NCBI RefSeq assembly: GCF_000749845.1
Contig: NZ_JQHM01000002.1
Span: forward strand, 248,001 to 312,000
Origin: Pectobacterium betavasculorum
GTDB lineage: Bacteria > Pseudomonadota > Gammaproteobacteria > Enterobacterales > Enterobacteriaceae
Length of the DNA: 64,000 nt
Reading direction: 5' to 3'
Below, in pieces: positions 40,849-48,260 of the stretch. The stretch's first letter is position 1, and the number at the start of each line of letters is the position of its first letter. The position numbers and the translations under genes are program-made. The notes beneath the pieces were generated by a model. It did not search any database and was not told the DNA's origin. It worked only from the letters and a program-made list of their open reading frames with translations.

Positions 40849-41184
40849 ATGCGCTGTAAAACGCTGACTGTCGTCGCCGCGGTGGTTGTTATGCTGACTG
40901 CCGGTTGTTCCACGCTGGAAAAGGTGGTGTATCGGCCGGACATCAATCAGGGAAACTATCTGGCACCGGCTGACGTTGCAAAAATTCATACCGGCATGAC
41001 CAAACAACAGGTCGCTTATACGCTGGGTACGCCTATGATGCAGGATCCGTTTGGCAGCGATACCTGGTTTTACGTCTTCCGCCAGCAGCCTGGCCATGAA
41101 TCGGTAAAACAACAGACGCTGACGCTGACCTTTAGCGGCAGTGGCGTGTTAACCAACATCAACAATAAGCCTGCGCTGGATTAA
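40849..41184 (+). CDS. bamE: Outer-membrane assembly lipoprotein BamE
   Basis: Small lipoprotein subunit of the Bam complex that inserts beta-barrel proteins into the outer membrane. The start MRCKTLT (ATG 40849, preceded by AAGGA) matches E. coli; an in-frame ATG at 40825 has no family support. Lipobox LTAGC, then [12 protein letters not shown] and [20 protein letters not shown], the SmpA/OmlA fold. Length 111 residues. Confidence 0.96.
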   Translation: MRCKTLTVVAAVVVMLTAGCSTLEKVVYRPDINQGNYLAPADVAKIHTGMTKQQVAYTLGTPMMQDPFGSDTWFYVFRQQPGHESVKQQTLTLTFSGSGVLTNINNKPALD

Positions 41185-41322
41185 TGCTTTCAATGACGCT
41201 CCGTTGAATCCGGATGAATGATCTTACCAGCCAGAAGCGTCGCTTTAAGACGAAGTCCACTGCGGCAAAGTACTTAAGGGAAGCCAACGCGTATGCGGTT
41301 TGAGGTATGACAGGTGTAACAG

Positions 41323-41362
41323 CAGGCAAATCTGAAATGCTCAGATTTGCCTGTGTTTTTTA
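41323..41362 (+). terminator. Rho-independent terminator after bamE
   Basis: CAGGCAAATCTGA (41323-41335) pairs with TCAGATTTGCCTG (41341-41353), a perfect 13-bp stem with a 5-base loop; TGTTTTTTATA follows. Just before it (41300-41317) lies a fragment of the dispersed repeat described at 26693. Confidence 0.88.
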
Positions 41363-41421
41363 TAAGAACATGCCGGTAAAGACGATTGGCGGGTACATCA
41401 TTTGCCGTTCAACGACATTAC

Positions 41422-41712
41422 TCAGGATTTATTCTTAGAACGTTCCGCGCGCTGGCGACGTAACTCTTTCGGATCGGCAATCAACGGACGATAAATCTCT
41501 ACGCGATCGCCATCCTGCACCCTATCAGCCAGCTTCGCCGCACGGCTGTAAACACCGACTTTATTCACCTGCAAATCGATATCATGGCGCAGTTCCAGCA
41601 GGCCCGACGCTACGATAGCCTGCTCAACCGTACTGCCCTCTTCCAGCTTCACCGTGCGTAGATACTGGCGTTCTGGCAACGCGTAGACCACATCAACCTG
41701 CATTGCGGACAC
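41422..41712 (-). CDS. rnfH: RnfH-family ubiquitin-like protein (UPF0125)
   Basis: A 96-residue beta-grasp protein; function is unsettled, with a proposed link to Rnf electron transport and toxin-antitoxin-like pairing with rat[18 protein letters not shown] near the end is strictly conserved in the family. Start: GTG at 41712 with GAGG six bases before it; the ATG at 41703 is too far from that site. The start region overlaps the end of ratA, so translation is coupled. Confidence 0.92.
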   Translation of the reverse strand: MSAMQVDVVYALPERQYLRTVKLEEGSTVEQAIVASGLLELRHDIDLQVNKVGVYSRAAKLADRVQDGDRVEIYRPLIADPKELRRQRAERSKNKS

Positions 41713-42139
41713 TGTAGACCTCTTTGGCTCGCTGCGTAAAAGCTTGCACCATATTTCCTGCCAGCTCCTTGAATACTTTGCCAAAAGCGAGTTCAATCAA
41801 GGCATTGGTGAATTCAAATTCCAGATGCAGCTCGACTTTACAGGCATCGGCACTCAGTGGCGTAAAATGCCAGTCGCCACTCAGTTGACGGAATGGACCA
41901 TCGACCAGTTGCATATTGATATTCTGGTTGTGCGTCAGCGTATTACGTGTAGTAAATGTCTTGCTGATACCTGCTTTGGAAACGTCCACAGCGGCAGTCA
42001 TCCCCTCTTCTGAACAAGAGAGCACGCGACTTCCCGTACAGCCCGGCAAAAACCCGGGGTAGGAAGCGACATCATTCACCAGCTTGTACATCTGCTCTAC
42101 ACTGAACGGCACCAATGCGGAACGACTTATCTTTGGCAT
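41693..42139 (-). CDS. ratA: RatA/YfjG family START-domain protein
   Basis: START/coenzyme Q-binding (COQ10-like) protein; the E. coli homologue is reported to bind 50S ribosomal subunits, and COQ10-type proteins act in ubiquinone function. Residues about 5-140 form the fold: [25 protein letters not shown] and [12 protein letters not shown] are family landmarks. Length 148 is close to the family norm (145-158). It is divergent from smpB and is followed by rnfH, the conserved enterobacterial order. Confidence 0.93.
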   Translation of the reverse strand: MPKISRSALVPFSVEQMYKLVNDVASYPGFLPGCTGSRVLSCSEEGMTAAVDVSKAGISKTFTTRNTLTHNQNINMQLVDGPFRQLSGDWHFTPLSADACKVELHLEFEFTNALIELAFGKVFKELAGNMVQAFTQRAKEVYSVRNAG

Positions 42140-42293
42140 ACTATTTTCCGTGATTCATAAACGCGCAAAATAATAGCATTGATAGCCCGGCAGGCAAAAA
42201 TTCTGCGAAGCTTATCGCACGATATCATTAACCACCACACGGACACACGGCGGGGATTTCATTCCCAATGACATCCAGTATAATGACGGCACT

Positions 42294-42776
42294 ATGACAA
42301 AGAAAAAAGCATACAAACCCGGTTCTGCCACCATTGCGCAAAACAAGCGCGCCCGTCACGAATACTTCATTGAGGAAGAATTTGAGGCCGGTCTTGCGCT
42401 GCAAGGATGGGAAGTCAAATCACTGCGCGCAGGCAAAGCAAACCTCAGCGACAGCTATGTCACCTTCATGAACGGTGAGGCTTACTTGTTTGGCGCAACA
42501 ATCACACCGCTAAACGTAGCTTCATCACACGTTGTTTGCGATCCTATTCGCACGCGTAAACTCCTGCTCAACAAACGCGAGCTAGAGTCGCTGTTTGGCC
42601 GCGTCAGCCGTGATGGCTATACGGTCATCGCACTGTCCATGTATTGGAAAAATGCCTGGAGCAAAGTCAAAATCGGCGTGGCGAAAGGTAAAAAAGATCA
42701 CGACAAGCGTGATGACATCAAAGAACGTGAATGGAAGTTAGATAAAGCCCGTATCATGAAAAACGCCAATCGCTAA
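42294..42776 (+). CDS. smpB: SsrA-binding protein SmpB
   Basis: Binds tmRNA and brings it to stalled ribosomes for trans-translation. [15 protein letters not shown] and [10 protein letters not shown] near residues 25-45 are family signatures, and the basic C-terminal tail ([16 protein letters not shown]) inserts in the mRNA channel. Length 160 as in E. coli. ssrA follows 49 bases downstream, the usual order. Confidence 0.97.
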   Translation: MTKKKAYKPGSATIAQNKRARHEYFIEEEFEAGLALQGWEVKSLRAGKANLSDSYVTFMNGEAYLFGATITPLNVASSHVVCDPIRTRKLLLNKRELESLFGRVSRDGYTVIALSMYWKNAWSKVKIGVAKGKKDHDKRDDIKEREWKLDKARIMKNANR

Positions 42777-42825
42777 GCCACTGGCTTAACAACGGTAAGT
42801 TCTGGTATACTGGTGACTGTTTCTT

Positions 42826-43188
42826 GGGGCTGATTCTGGATTCGACGGGATTTGCAAAGCCCAAGGTGCATGCCGAGGGGCGGTTTGCCTCGTAAAAAGC
42901 CGCAAAAAAATAGTCGCAAACGACGAAAACTACGCTTTAGCAGCTTAATAACCTGCTAAGAGCCCTCTCTCCCTAGCCTCCGCTCTTAGGACGGGGATCA
43001 AGAGAGGTCAAACCCAAAAGAGATCGCGTGGATGCCCTGCCTGGGGTTGAAGTGCTAAATCTAATCAGGCTAGTTTGTTAGTGGCGTGTCTGTCCGCAGC
43101 TGGCAAGCGAATGTAAAGACTGACTAAGCATGTAGTACCGACGGTAGAGTAGTTCCGGACGGGGGTTCAAATCCCCCCAGCTCCACCA
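42826..43188 (+). ncRNA. ssrA: Transfer-messenger RNA
   Basis: The 363-base sequence matches E. coli tmRNA at both ends (GGGGCTGATTCTGGATTCGA and CAGCTCCACCA). The resume frame encodes the tag ANDENYALAA with two stops (TAATAA near 42946). The tRNA-like end is intact; the 3' end is the attachment site of the island that follows. Confidence 0.98.
43166..43182 (+). other. Left attachment site (attL) inside the ssrA 3' end
   Basis: TTCAAATCCCCCCAGCT, the T-arm and acceptor part of tmRNA, is repeated with two mismatches at 49376-49392. Both copies are followed by the ssrA terminator sequence. This is the standard footprint of integration into ssrA. Confidence 0.75.
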
Positions 43189-43232
43189 ATTTAGACATCG
43201 GGTATTACCAGATAAGTCCGATGAAGTACGAA

Positions 43233-43266
43233 AAGCCCGCATGGTGCAAGCCCTGCGGGCTTTTTT
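43233..43266 (+). terminator. ssrA terminator (copy next to the intact gene)
   Basis: AAGCCCGC (43233-43240) and GCGGGCTT (43255-43262) form the stem, and six T residues follow. The same hairpin, with two loop differences, occurs at 49421-49454. Confidence 0.9.
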
Positions 43267-43302
43267 GTGTCCTTAGACATCTTCTAATGTCTTGTGACTT
43301 CC

Positions 43303-43377
43303 GGTGCCTTTAGGTACCTTGTTAGGTACCCAGCAGCTAGGTACCTAACTATCGGGTACCTAAATCGTAGAGGTACC
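43303..43377 (+). repeat. GGTACC iterons immediately upstream of the integrase
   Basis: The palindrome GGTACC occurs at 43313, 43325, 43340, 43355 and 43372, spaced 12-17 bases, mostly within AGGTACCTA; GGTGCC at 43303 is a degenerate copy. The last copy touches the integrase ATG. They are likely binding sites for the integrase itself (arm sites or autoregulation). The truncated integrase at 49552 has an analogous array of GGGTCC. Confidence 0.85.
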
Positions 43378-43378
43378 T

Positions 43379-44620
43379 ATGGCTCGTCTGACAAAACCAC
43401 TCACGGATACAGAGATAAAAACCGCCAAGCCTAAAGAAGTAGATTACACGCTACATGATGGTGATGGCCTGCAACTGCTGATTAAAACCAACGGTAAGAA
43501 AGTCTGGCAATACCGCTATTTCCGCCCTTTCACCCAAAAACGAGCAAAACTTACTTTTGGCCCTTATCCCGAAATCACCCTAGCCGATGCCCGGCAACGT
43601 CGCCGCGAAGCTCGAACCCTTCTGACAAAAGATATCGATCCTTACGAACACCAACATTCCCTGCGCAAGCAAGCACTGGAAGCCAAATCCAACACCTTTA
43701 AGATCGTTGCTGAACAATGGCTACAGTTAAAAAAGAGCAGCATCACCGCTGACTATGCCTCAGATATTTGGCGCTCACTCGAAAAGGATATCTTTCCTGC
43801 CATCGGTGAAATGAGTATTACAGACATTAAAGCACGCACCTTGGTGCAGACTATCCAACCTGTTCAAGCCAGAGGCGCACTGGAAACAGTGAGGCGCTTA
43901 TGTCAGCGGATTAATGAGGTGATGATCTATGCCATGAACGTTGGTTTGATCGATGCAGCTCCCAGCGTCAATATCAGCAAGGCATTCGAGAAACCGCAGA
44001 AAAGACACATGCCCAGCATCCGGCCAGATCAACTACCGCAACTAATGCAAACGATGCGACTGGCAAATATCGAGTTACCAACCCGCTGTCTGTTCATGTG
44101 GCAACTTCTCACCCTTACCCGTCCTGCTGAAGCGTCCGATACGCGCTGGCAAGAGATCGATCTGGACGCTAGAGAATGGCGTATTCCAGCAGAACGAATG
44201 AAAATGAAGCGGATACATATCGTCCCACTTTCAGAACAGGCATTAGCTATTCTGGAACTTATGCGGCCTTTAAGCAGCCATCGGGAATATGTGTTTCCCA
44301 GCCGTATTAAGCCGTTACAGCCAATGAATAGTCAGACAGTCAACGCCGCACTAAAACGTGCTGGCTTGGGCGGCATTCTGGTATCACACGGCATGCGCTC
44401 AATTGCCAGCACTGCACTCAATGAGCAAGGCTTTCCGCCCGATGTTATCGAAGCTGCCCTCGCCCATGTGGATAAGAATGAAGTACGCCGAGCCTATAAT
44501 CGCAGCGACTACCTTGAACAACGCCGCCCCATGATGCAATGGTGGGCCGACTTTGTGAAAGCAGCGGATCATGGCAGTGTGCTGGAAGGCGGAATCCGAG
44601 GACTGAAGGCGATTGGGTGA
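43379..44620 (+). CDS. Tyrosine-recombinase integrase of the ssrA island
   Basis: P4-type integrase (DUF4102 arm-binding domain at about 1-90, SAM-like core-binding about 100-190, catalytic about 205-390). Catalytic residues are visible: Arg in LTLTRPAEASD, His-x-x-Arg in SHGMRSIAS, His in ALAHVDKNEVRRAY with the nucleophile Tyr in RRAYNRSDY. Length 413 is normal and the gene looks intact, so it could still excise the island. The start codon directly follows the last GGTACC iteron without a clear ribosome site. Confidence 0.95.
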   Translation: MARLTKPLTDTEIKTAKPKEVDYTLHDGDGLQLLIKTNGKKVWQYRYFRPFTQKRAKLTFGPYPEITLADARQRRREARTLLTKDIDPYEHQHSLRKQALEAKSNTFKIVAEQWLQLKKSSITADYASDIWRSLEKDIFPAIGEMSITDIKARTLVQTIQPVQARGALETVRRLCQRINEVMIYAMNVGLIDAAPSVNISKAFEKPQKRHMPSIRPDQLPQLMQTMRLANIELPTRCLFMWQLLTLTRPAEASDTRWQEIDLDAREWRIPAERMKMKRIHIVPLSEQALAILELMRPLSSHREYVFPSRIKPLQPMNSQTVNAALKRAGLGGILVSHGMRSIASTALNEQGFPPDVIEAALAHVDKNEVRRAYNRSDYLEQRRPMMQWWADFVKAADHGSVLEGGIRGLKAIG

Positions 44621-44638
44621 TAATATTAAGCCGTGTTT

Positions 44639-44683
44639 TCTCCGATTTCACACCATAAGCAAGTGATGGTGTGAAATCGGAGA
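44639..44683. terminator. Perfect 18-bp hairpin between converging integrase and XRE gene
   Basis: TCTCCGATTTCACACCAT (44639-44656) and its exact complement (44666-44683) enclose a 9-base loop. On the plus strand TTTTTCTTT follows after eight bases. It separates the integrase from the regulator on the other strand and probably ends both transcripts. Confidence 0.75.
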
Positions 44684-44687
44684 CGTG

Positions 44688-44954
44688 CTATTTTTCTTTG
44701 CGGCGGGCTCGATCAAGGTACAAATTCAGTACATCTTCCGCAAACTCATCGTCAACAATGTAAAAGTAGCACTCCGGTACATTGAGCACACGGGCAAATT
44801 CGCAGACTAGTTCAAAAGTGGGTTTATGCGTGCCATTTTCATAATGAGACAGACGCGAATAGGCCGTCGCCTCTTCGATACCAGCCAGTACACCAAGCTT
44901 CTCCTGCGTGAGATTCGCTCTTAATCTGGCTGCCTTCAAACGCTTAGGAATCAT
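44688..44954 (-). CDS. XRE-family DNA-binding regulator, copy 1
   Basis: An 88-residue protein whose helix-turn-helix spans about residues 7-62 (LRANLTQEKLGVLAGI ... LSHYENGTHKP). It is clearly a paralogue of the next gene (same length class, most helix positions identical). The promoter carries CTTTAG-N5-ATAAAG (45016-45032) and a half copy at 44990, matching the sites upstream of copy 2; autorepression is likely. Its target in the island, perhaps integrase or excision, is not known. Confidence 0.88.
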   Translation of the reverse strand: MIPKRLKAARLRANLTQEKLGVLAGIEEATAYSRLSHYENGTHKPTFELVCEFARVLNVPECYFYIVDDEFAEDVLNLYLDRARRKEK

Positions 44955-45015
44955 TCAGTTATTACCGGCAGTTGATGTATTGCGGTAATCTTTAGCATTC
45001 CTCAATATAAATTTT

Positions 45016-45032
45016 CTTTAGAGTTTATAAAG
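45016..45032 (-). promoter_or_regulatory. Putative operator of XRE copy 1
   Basis: CTTTAG-AGTTT-ATAAAG; an additional CTTTAGCATTCCT half site lies at 44990. The same pattern occurs ahead of copy 2. Confidence 0.5.
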
Positions 45033-45062
45033 ATGGTTGCGAACTTCGTGCCCGTTTGCCCT

Positions 45063-45344
45063 TTATCTGCCATTTGGTGTGCGTTGCCACTGAACAGTAT
45101 CACCGGCATACAGCTTCAGAAGCGCCTCGGCAAAGTCATCGTCCACCGTGTAGAAATAGCTCTCCGGCACGTTCAATGCATGCGCAAAAGCACAAACCGT
45201 TTTAAACGAGGGCGTATGCGTTCCACTCTCATACTGTGAGAGACGAGAATAGGCCGTCTCTTCTCCAATGCCAGCCAATACGCCAAGCTGCTCTTGCGTC
45301 AGATTGGCCCGTAACCTCGCATTTTTAAGACGTTCAGGGATCAT
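45063..45344 (-). CDS. XRE-family DNA-binding regulator, copy 2
   Basis: A 93-residue paralogue of the gene at 44688 (LRANLTQEQLGVLAGI, LSQYESGTHTP, NVPESYFYTVDDDFAEAL). It differs mainly in the C-terminal 15 residues. The two genes and their upstream sequences look like a tandem duplication that has since diverged. Both lie on the minus strand, each with its own promoter region. Confidence 0.88.
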   Translation of the reverse strand: MIPERLKNARLRANLTQEQLGVLAGIGEETAYSRLSQYESGTHTPSFKTVCAFAHALNVPESYFYTVDDDFAEALLKLYAGDTVQWQRTPNGR

Positions 45345-45378
45345 AAGGATCTACCACTGATGACTAAGTTGACAGCAT

Positions 45379-45421
45379 CTTTAGCATTCCTTAAGATTCA
45401 TTATCTTTAGAGTTACTAAAG
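45379..45421 (-). promoter_or_regulatory. Putative operators of XRE copy 2
   Basis: CTTTAG-N5-CTTAAG (45379-45395) and the palindrome CTTTAG-AGTTA-CTAAAG (45405-45421) lie between the divergent XRE copy 2 and Ner-like genes, placed to control both. Confidence 0.55.
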
Positions 45422-45499
45422 AAGACGCAAGCACAGGTAGAACCAGAAGAGAATTCTTCTCTTCCTCTATCTATAAGCCATAACCGTGGGTAACTTCCG

Positions 45500-45745
45500 A
45501 TGATTGAACAAGACTGGCATCCAGCAGATATCATCGCTGGTTTAAGAAAAAGAGGTACAACACTGGCAGCGGTTTCCAGAGAGGCGGGACTCGCATCGTC
45601 CACACTGGCAAACGCACTAACACGACATTGGCCTAAAGGAGAACGCTTAATTGCCGAAGCCTTGCATAGACGTCCTGAAGATATCTGGCCTTCGCGGTAT
45701 AACAATGGGCAGCACAGGAAATACAGAAATGGAATTTCAGATTAG
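45500..45745 (+). CDS. Ner/Nlp-family winged-helix DNA-binding protein
   Basis: An 81-residue protein of the phage Mu Ner / SfsB (Nlp) family, with the typical DWHPADIIAGLRKRGTTLAA N-terminus and RRPEDIWPSRY C-terminal motif. In phage Mu, Ner represses early transcription. It is divergent from XRE copy 2 and shares that intergenic control region. Islands at tRNA/tmRNA loci often carry one, presumably a decision switch with the XRE proteins. Confidence 0.88.
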   Translation: MIEQDWHPADIIAGLRKRGTTLAAVSREAGLASSTLANALTRHWPKGERLIAEALHRRPEDIWPSRYNNGQHRKYRNGISD

Positions 45746-45759
45746 AGGATGATGATTAC

Positions 45760-45788
45760 CCTGCCGTTATGCTGCATATAACGGCAGG
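45760..45788 (+). terminator. Hairpin after the Ner-like gene
   Basis: CCTGCCGTTAT (45760-45770) pairs with ATAACGGCAGG (45778-45788) around a 7-base loop; CTCTTTGT follows. A good stem with a modest T-stretch. Confidence 0.7.
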
Positions 45789-45810
45789 CTCTTTGTATGT
45801 AATAAAAGAG

Positions 45811-45877
45811 CTCACCGCAGACTTTAGGCTTTTTAATTCATGCATCCGGCATGGATTAAAAAGTGGCGTGAGGTGAG
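45811..45877. other. Long hairpin in the non-coding region
   Basis: CTTTTTAATTCATGC (45829-45843) pairs with GCATGGATTAAAAAG (45849-45863), one mismatch in 15; CTCACC (45811-45816) and GGTGAG (45872-45877) close an outer helix. No reading frame accounts for it. Confidence 0.7.
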
Positions 45878-46041
45878 TAAATTCAATTTAGCAGAAATTG
45901 TTAATTTGCGTCGCCCGAACCCACTGGCGAGCGTTCACCCCAAGTGAACCGAGCAGGCCGGGGGGAGCCGAATAAATTTTGCCGCCCCAGCGAGCAAAAA
46001 GACGCGCCCACGCGTCGGTTTATTTGGGGGGCGTTAGCCCC

Positions 46042-46209
46042 GCACACCGTCGCAGCTAAGTCTCCGGCCATAAGCCGGTAGCGTGGCGCGACCAACCCAT
46101 TTAAAGCTGCGTTTCCCGTTATTTCACACCGAGCCAGCGAGGAAGAGAAATAACAGGCTAAAACGCGCGTCTTAAAGGGGTTGGTCGCGCGTAGCGCGCG
46201 ACGGTGTGC
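46042..46209. other. Nested inverted-repeat structure of about 170 bases
   Basis: Blocks pair in nested order: GCACACCGTCGC with GCGACGGTGTGC (46198-46209); GCGCGACCAACCC (46086-46098) with its complement (46178-46190); GCGTTT (46109) with AAACGC (46161); GTTATTTC (46118) with GAAATAAC (46147). A side hairpin CCGGC/GCCGG sits at 46064-46078. Such a structure suggests a folded RNA or a cruciform/replication element, not a gene. Confidence 0.75.
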
Positions 46210-46313
46210 CGCCGTTGACCTTGGGGGTTTTGGCGTGGCGTCCAGCCGCGACATTACCCCCATGAGCCAGGGAATAAGGGCGTTCAGCCCGCATGAACAG
46301 GCTCATATCGTTC

Positions 46314-46339
46314 GTGCCGGAAAGTATACCTTCCGGCAC
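46314..46339. other. Hairpin GTGCCGGAA/TTCCGGCAC
   Basis: A perfect 9-bp stem with an 8-base loop, followed at 46341-46357 by a second small hairpin TAGTCG/CGACTA. Part of the structured block upstream of the retron. Confidence 0.65.
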
Positions 46340-46364
46340 ATAGTCGTAAAGCGACTACACTCTT

Positions 46365-46439
46365 TCGCCCCATGTTCTCGCCTCACCCGTTCGCCCTATA
46401 CTATGGGGCGAGAACATGGGGCGACGTGATGAGGCGAGA
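46365..46439. other. Two mutually exclusive hairpins
   Basis: CGCCCCATGTTCTCGCC (46366-46382) has its exact complement at 46407-46423, and the flanking T-A pair makes 18 bp. TCTCGCCTCA (46376-46385), inside the first arm, is also the exact complement of 46430-46439. Only one helix can form at a time, the layout of a conformational switch. 46440-46782 shows no further structure or gene; it is AT-rich and probably contains the retron promoter. Confidence 0.75.
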
Positions 46440-46782
46440 GGTAGGAAAACAATCTATAGTTGTTAGTATTATCAGAAAAACACGCTAAATCGCAGATATT
46501 CACAAACGACACAGGGCAGCTAAAGGGGCAATACTCATCACATATACTGCATTATGTGTGGTCGCAGTATCCGATGCGTTATTACTGGTGACAGAATTTC
46601 AAAAATCAGGAATCGAGTACGTTAATGCTGATAGACCAGGCATGCTATCATCGTGGGAGATGAGTGATGCTGGTTTATTGTGGGGTTAAAGCCATAAAGC
46701 ATTGATTATACTATGCGCATGTGCTATACGGATGGAATATCTTTAATGTTGGCAACTCGCTCATTCCTTCAAAGAATTTTTT

Positions 46783-47628
46783 ATGAAAAGAGATATTTTT
46801 AGGATTTTGTTTACTCTTACGAACAAACAACCATGGTTAATTGACAACCCAGATACTCTAGAATATTTATTATTCGAAGAGTGTAAAAACGATGCAGCAA
46901 GAGAACTACTAATTGATTTAGTGAATCGGTTTGAGTTTATTGATAATGAAAGGTATCAAGAGTTAATGCGACAAATAGCATTAGAAATCGTCACTGAACC
47001 AGAAATACATGAAAAATCAACTTTGATATCAGCAATGAGCATCGGGGATGATGCAGATAGTGGGCAAGCAATCATTTATTCTTTAAAGTCACTACTACAA
47101 GAACAAAATTGGGCGAGTCATAAAGCTATTAATGATGCAATGCAAGCATATAAAACATTTAGAAGAAATGCCCAATTAAGAGATATAATTTTAGTAGATG
47201 AATTTGTAGGTTCAGGGCAAACAGTCATAGGTCGAGTGGAAACAATCCAAAGACAGTTTAGAGAAGCTAATTTGGATGATGTCAAAATCATAGTGAAAGT
47301 TTTAGCAGGAACAGATGAGGGAATAAAAAGAATAAAATCTAAAAATATAGACATCACATCTCAGATAACTATTTCAAGAGGCATAAGTGACTTTTACAAA
47401 GATGATAGCAGTGAAAAAATAAAATTAATGATAGACCTTGAAAAAATCTTATCAAAGGAATACAACGGCAGAGCTATGCCGTCTATGGGATATGGTGAAG
47501 CTGAAGCTCTTTATTATCGGAAAAATATAAACCTACCTAATAGCGTTTTTCCAATATTTTGGTGGGCCGAATATGAAAATAAAAAAAATAGACGTACTCT
47601 TTTAGTTAGAGCAATGGGTGATGCTTAA
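46783..47628 (+). CDS. Retron-associated phosphoribosyltransferase-fold effector
   Basis: 281 residues. The segment IILVDEFVGSGQT (about 135-147) is a PRPP-binding loop of the phosphoribosyltransferase type (hydrophobic strand, two acidic residues, G-x-G-x-T). The N-terminal 100 residues and the C-terminus (MGYGEAEALYYRK ... FPIFWWAEY) match no other family that I recognise. Its stop overlaps the start of the next gene (TAATG), so the two are coupled. Retrons with PRTase-type effectors are known as type III; by analogy this is the toxic effector held in check by RT and msDNA. AT-rich composition points to transfer. Confidence 0.75.
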   Translation: MKRDIFRILFTLTNKQPWLIDNPDTLEYLLFEECKNDAARELLIDLVNRFEFIDNERYQELMRQIALEIVTEPEIHEKSTLISAMSIGDDADSGQAIIYSLKSLLQEQNWASHKAINDAMQAYKTFRRNAQLRDIILVDEFVGSGQTVIGRVETIQRQFREANLDDVKIIVKVLAGTDEGIKRIKSKNIDITSQITISRGISDFYKDDSSEKIKLMIDLEKILSKEYNGRAMPSMGYGEAEALYYRKNINLPNSVFPIFWWAEYENKKNRRTLLVRAMGDA

Positions 47629-47990
47629 TGAAAAAAATTAACAAAATCAAAATAACCATTCTCAAAACATTATTCTCTGCAAGCAGCAGAACACTTGACA
47701 GCTTCTCTGTTTTTAAAAGAACAAAAGTACCATTCTCTGATTTCTCTAGGAATGTTAATGAACTAAAAGAAACTGGGTACATTAATGTTGATGGAATCCT
47801 TTTAAATATAACTCTTTCGGGGCGTAAACTTATACTGACGATTAGTAACGATCATTTAGATAATCCCCAAAAGACATGGAGAGAGGTGCCAAAATCTATG
47901 CGTGGTCCCAAGCTTGATATAAATTATAAGTATGTTCCAAGCATAAGATTATTGAGTAAAAAGCTCAAGCCAAGTATTGACAATAAGTAA
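47628..47990 (+). CDS. Small retron partner protein, probable winged helix
   Basis: 120 residues, basic. KITILKTLFSASSRTLDSFSVFKRTKVPFSDFSRNVNELKETGYI looks like a winged-helix core: helix, recognition helix, then a short hairpin (GILLNITLSGRKLILTI). No catalytic motif is seen. It overlaps the PRTase stop by one base and precedes the ncRNA, the place taken by a DNA-binding partner in type III retrons. Fold assignment is by pattern only. Confidence 0.65.
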   Translation: MKKINKIKITILKTLFSASSRTLDSFSVFKRTKVPFSDFSRNVNELKETGYINVDGILLNITLSGRKLILTISNDHLDNPQKTWREVPKSMRGPKLDINYKYVPSIRLLSKKLKPSIDNK

Positions 47991-48009
47991 ATGACCATAG
48001 AGAATGTAG

Positions 48010-48255
48010 AAATGGCTTACAGAAGCTAGTATGTTAGAGTGGAGTCGCTCTCATGATTAGGTCTGGGTTAACCCAGTTCCAAGGAATTGCAATGCTTTGC
48101 AATTCCTTGGATAATGATAATAAAGCTTCGCAGCGAAACATTTCGCTACTCACCTTTATTATCTGGATTGAATCAGCAAATTTTTGCGATTTCGCAAAAT
48201 TTTGCTGCTCCAATCCACTCGCTAAAGTATTGAAGGTATCTTCTGTAAGCCATTT
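48010..48255 (+). ncRNA. Retron ncRNA (msr-msd) with a1/a2 inverted repeats
   Basis: AAATGGCTTACAGAAG (a1, 48010-48025) and its exact complement (a2, 48240-48255) enclose 214 bases. Hairpins in between: CTGGG/CCCAG (48063-48076); a perfect 14-bp stem CCAAGGAATTGCAA (48079-48110); GATAATAAAG/CTTTATTATC (48116-48163) with AGCGAA/TTCGCT inside; and a compound stem TGGATTG...CAATCCA (48164-48217) containing CAGCAAA/TTTGCTG and TTTTGCG/CGCAAAA. The layout agrees with a retron template for msDNA. The priming G should lie just after a1 (GCTAGT, 48025-48030); the msr/msd boundary cannot be fixed by eye. Confidence 0.85.
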
Positions 48256-48260
48256 TAACT

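Noticed and set aside
45901-46429. Open frames of 82-120 codons on either strand in the structured block
   Set aside because: They come from the GC-rich inverted repeats, have biased composition and no start sites or family motifs.
47991-48260. CRISPR array near the RT
   Set aside because: The repeats are inverted hairpins of different sequence, not direct repeats with spacers. No CRISPR array was seen anywhere in the window.
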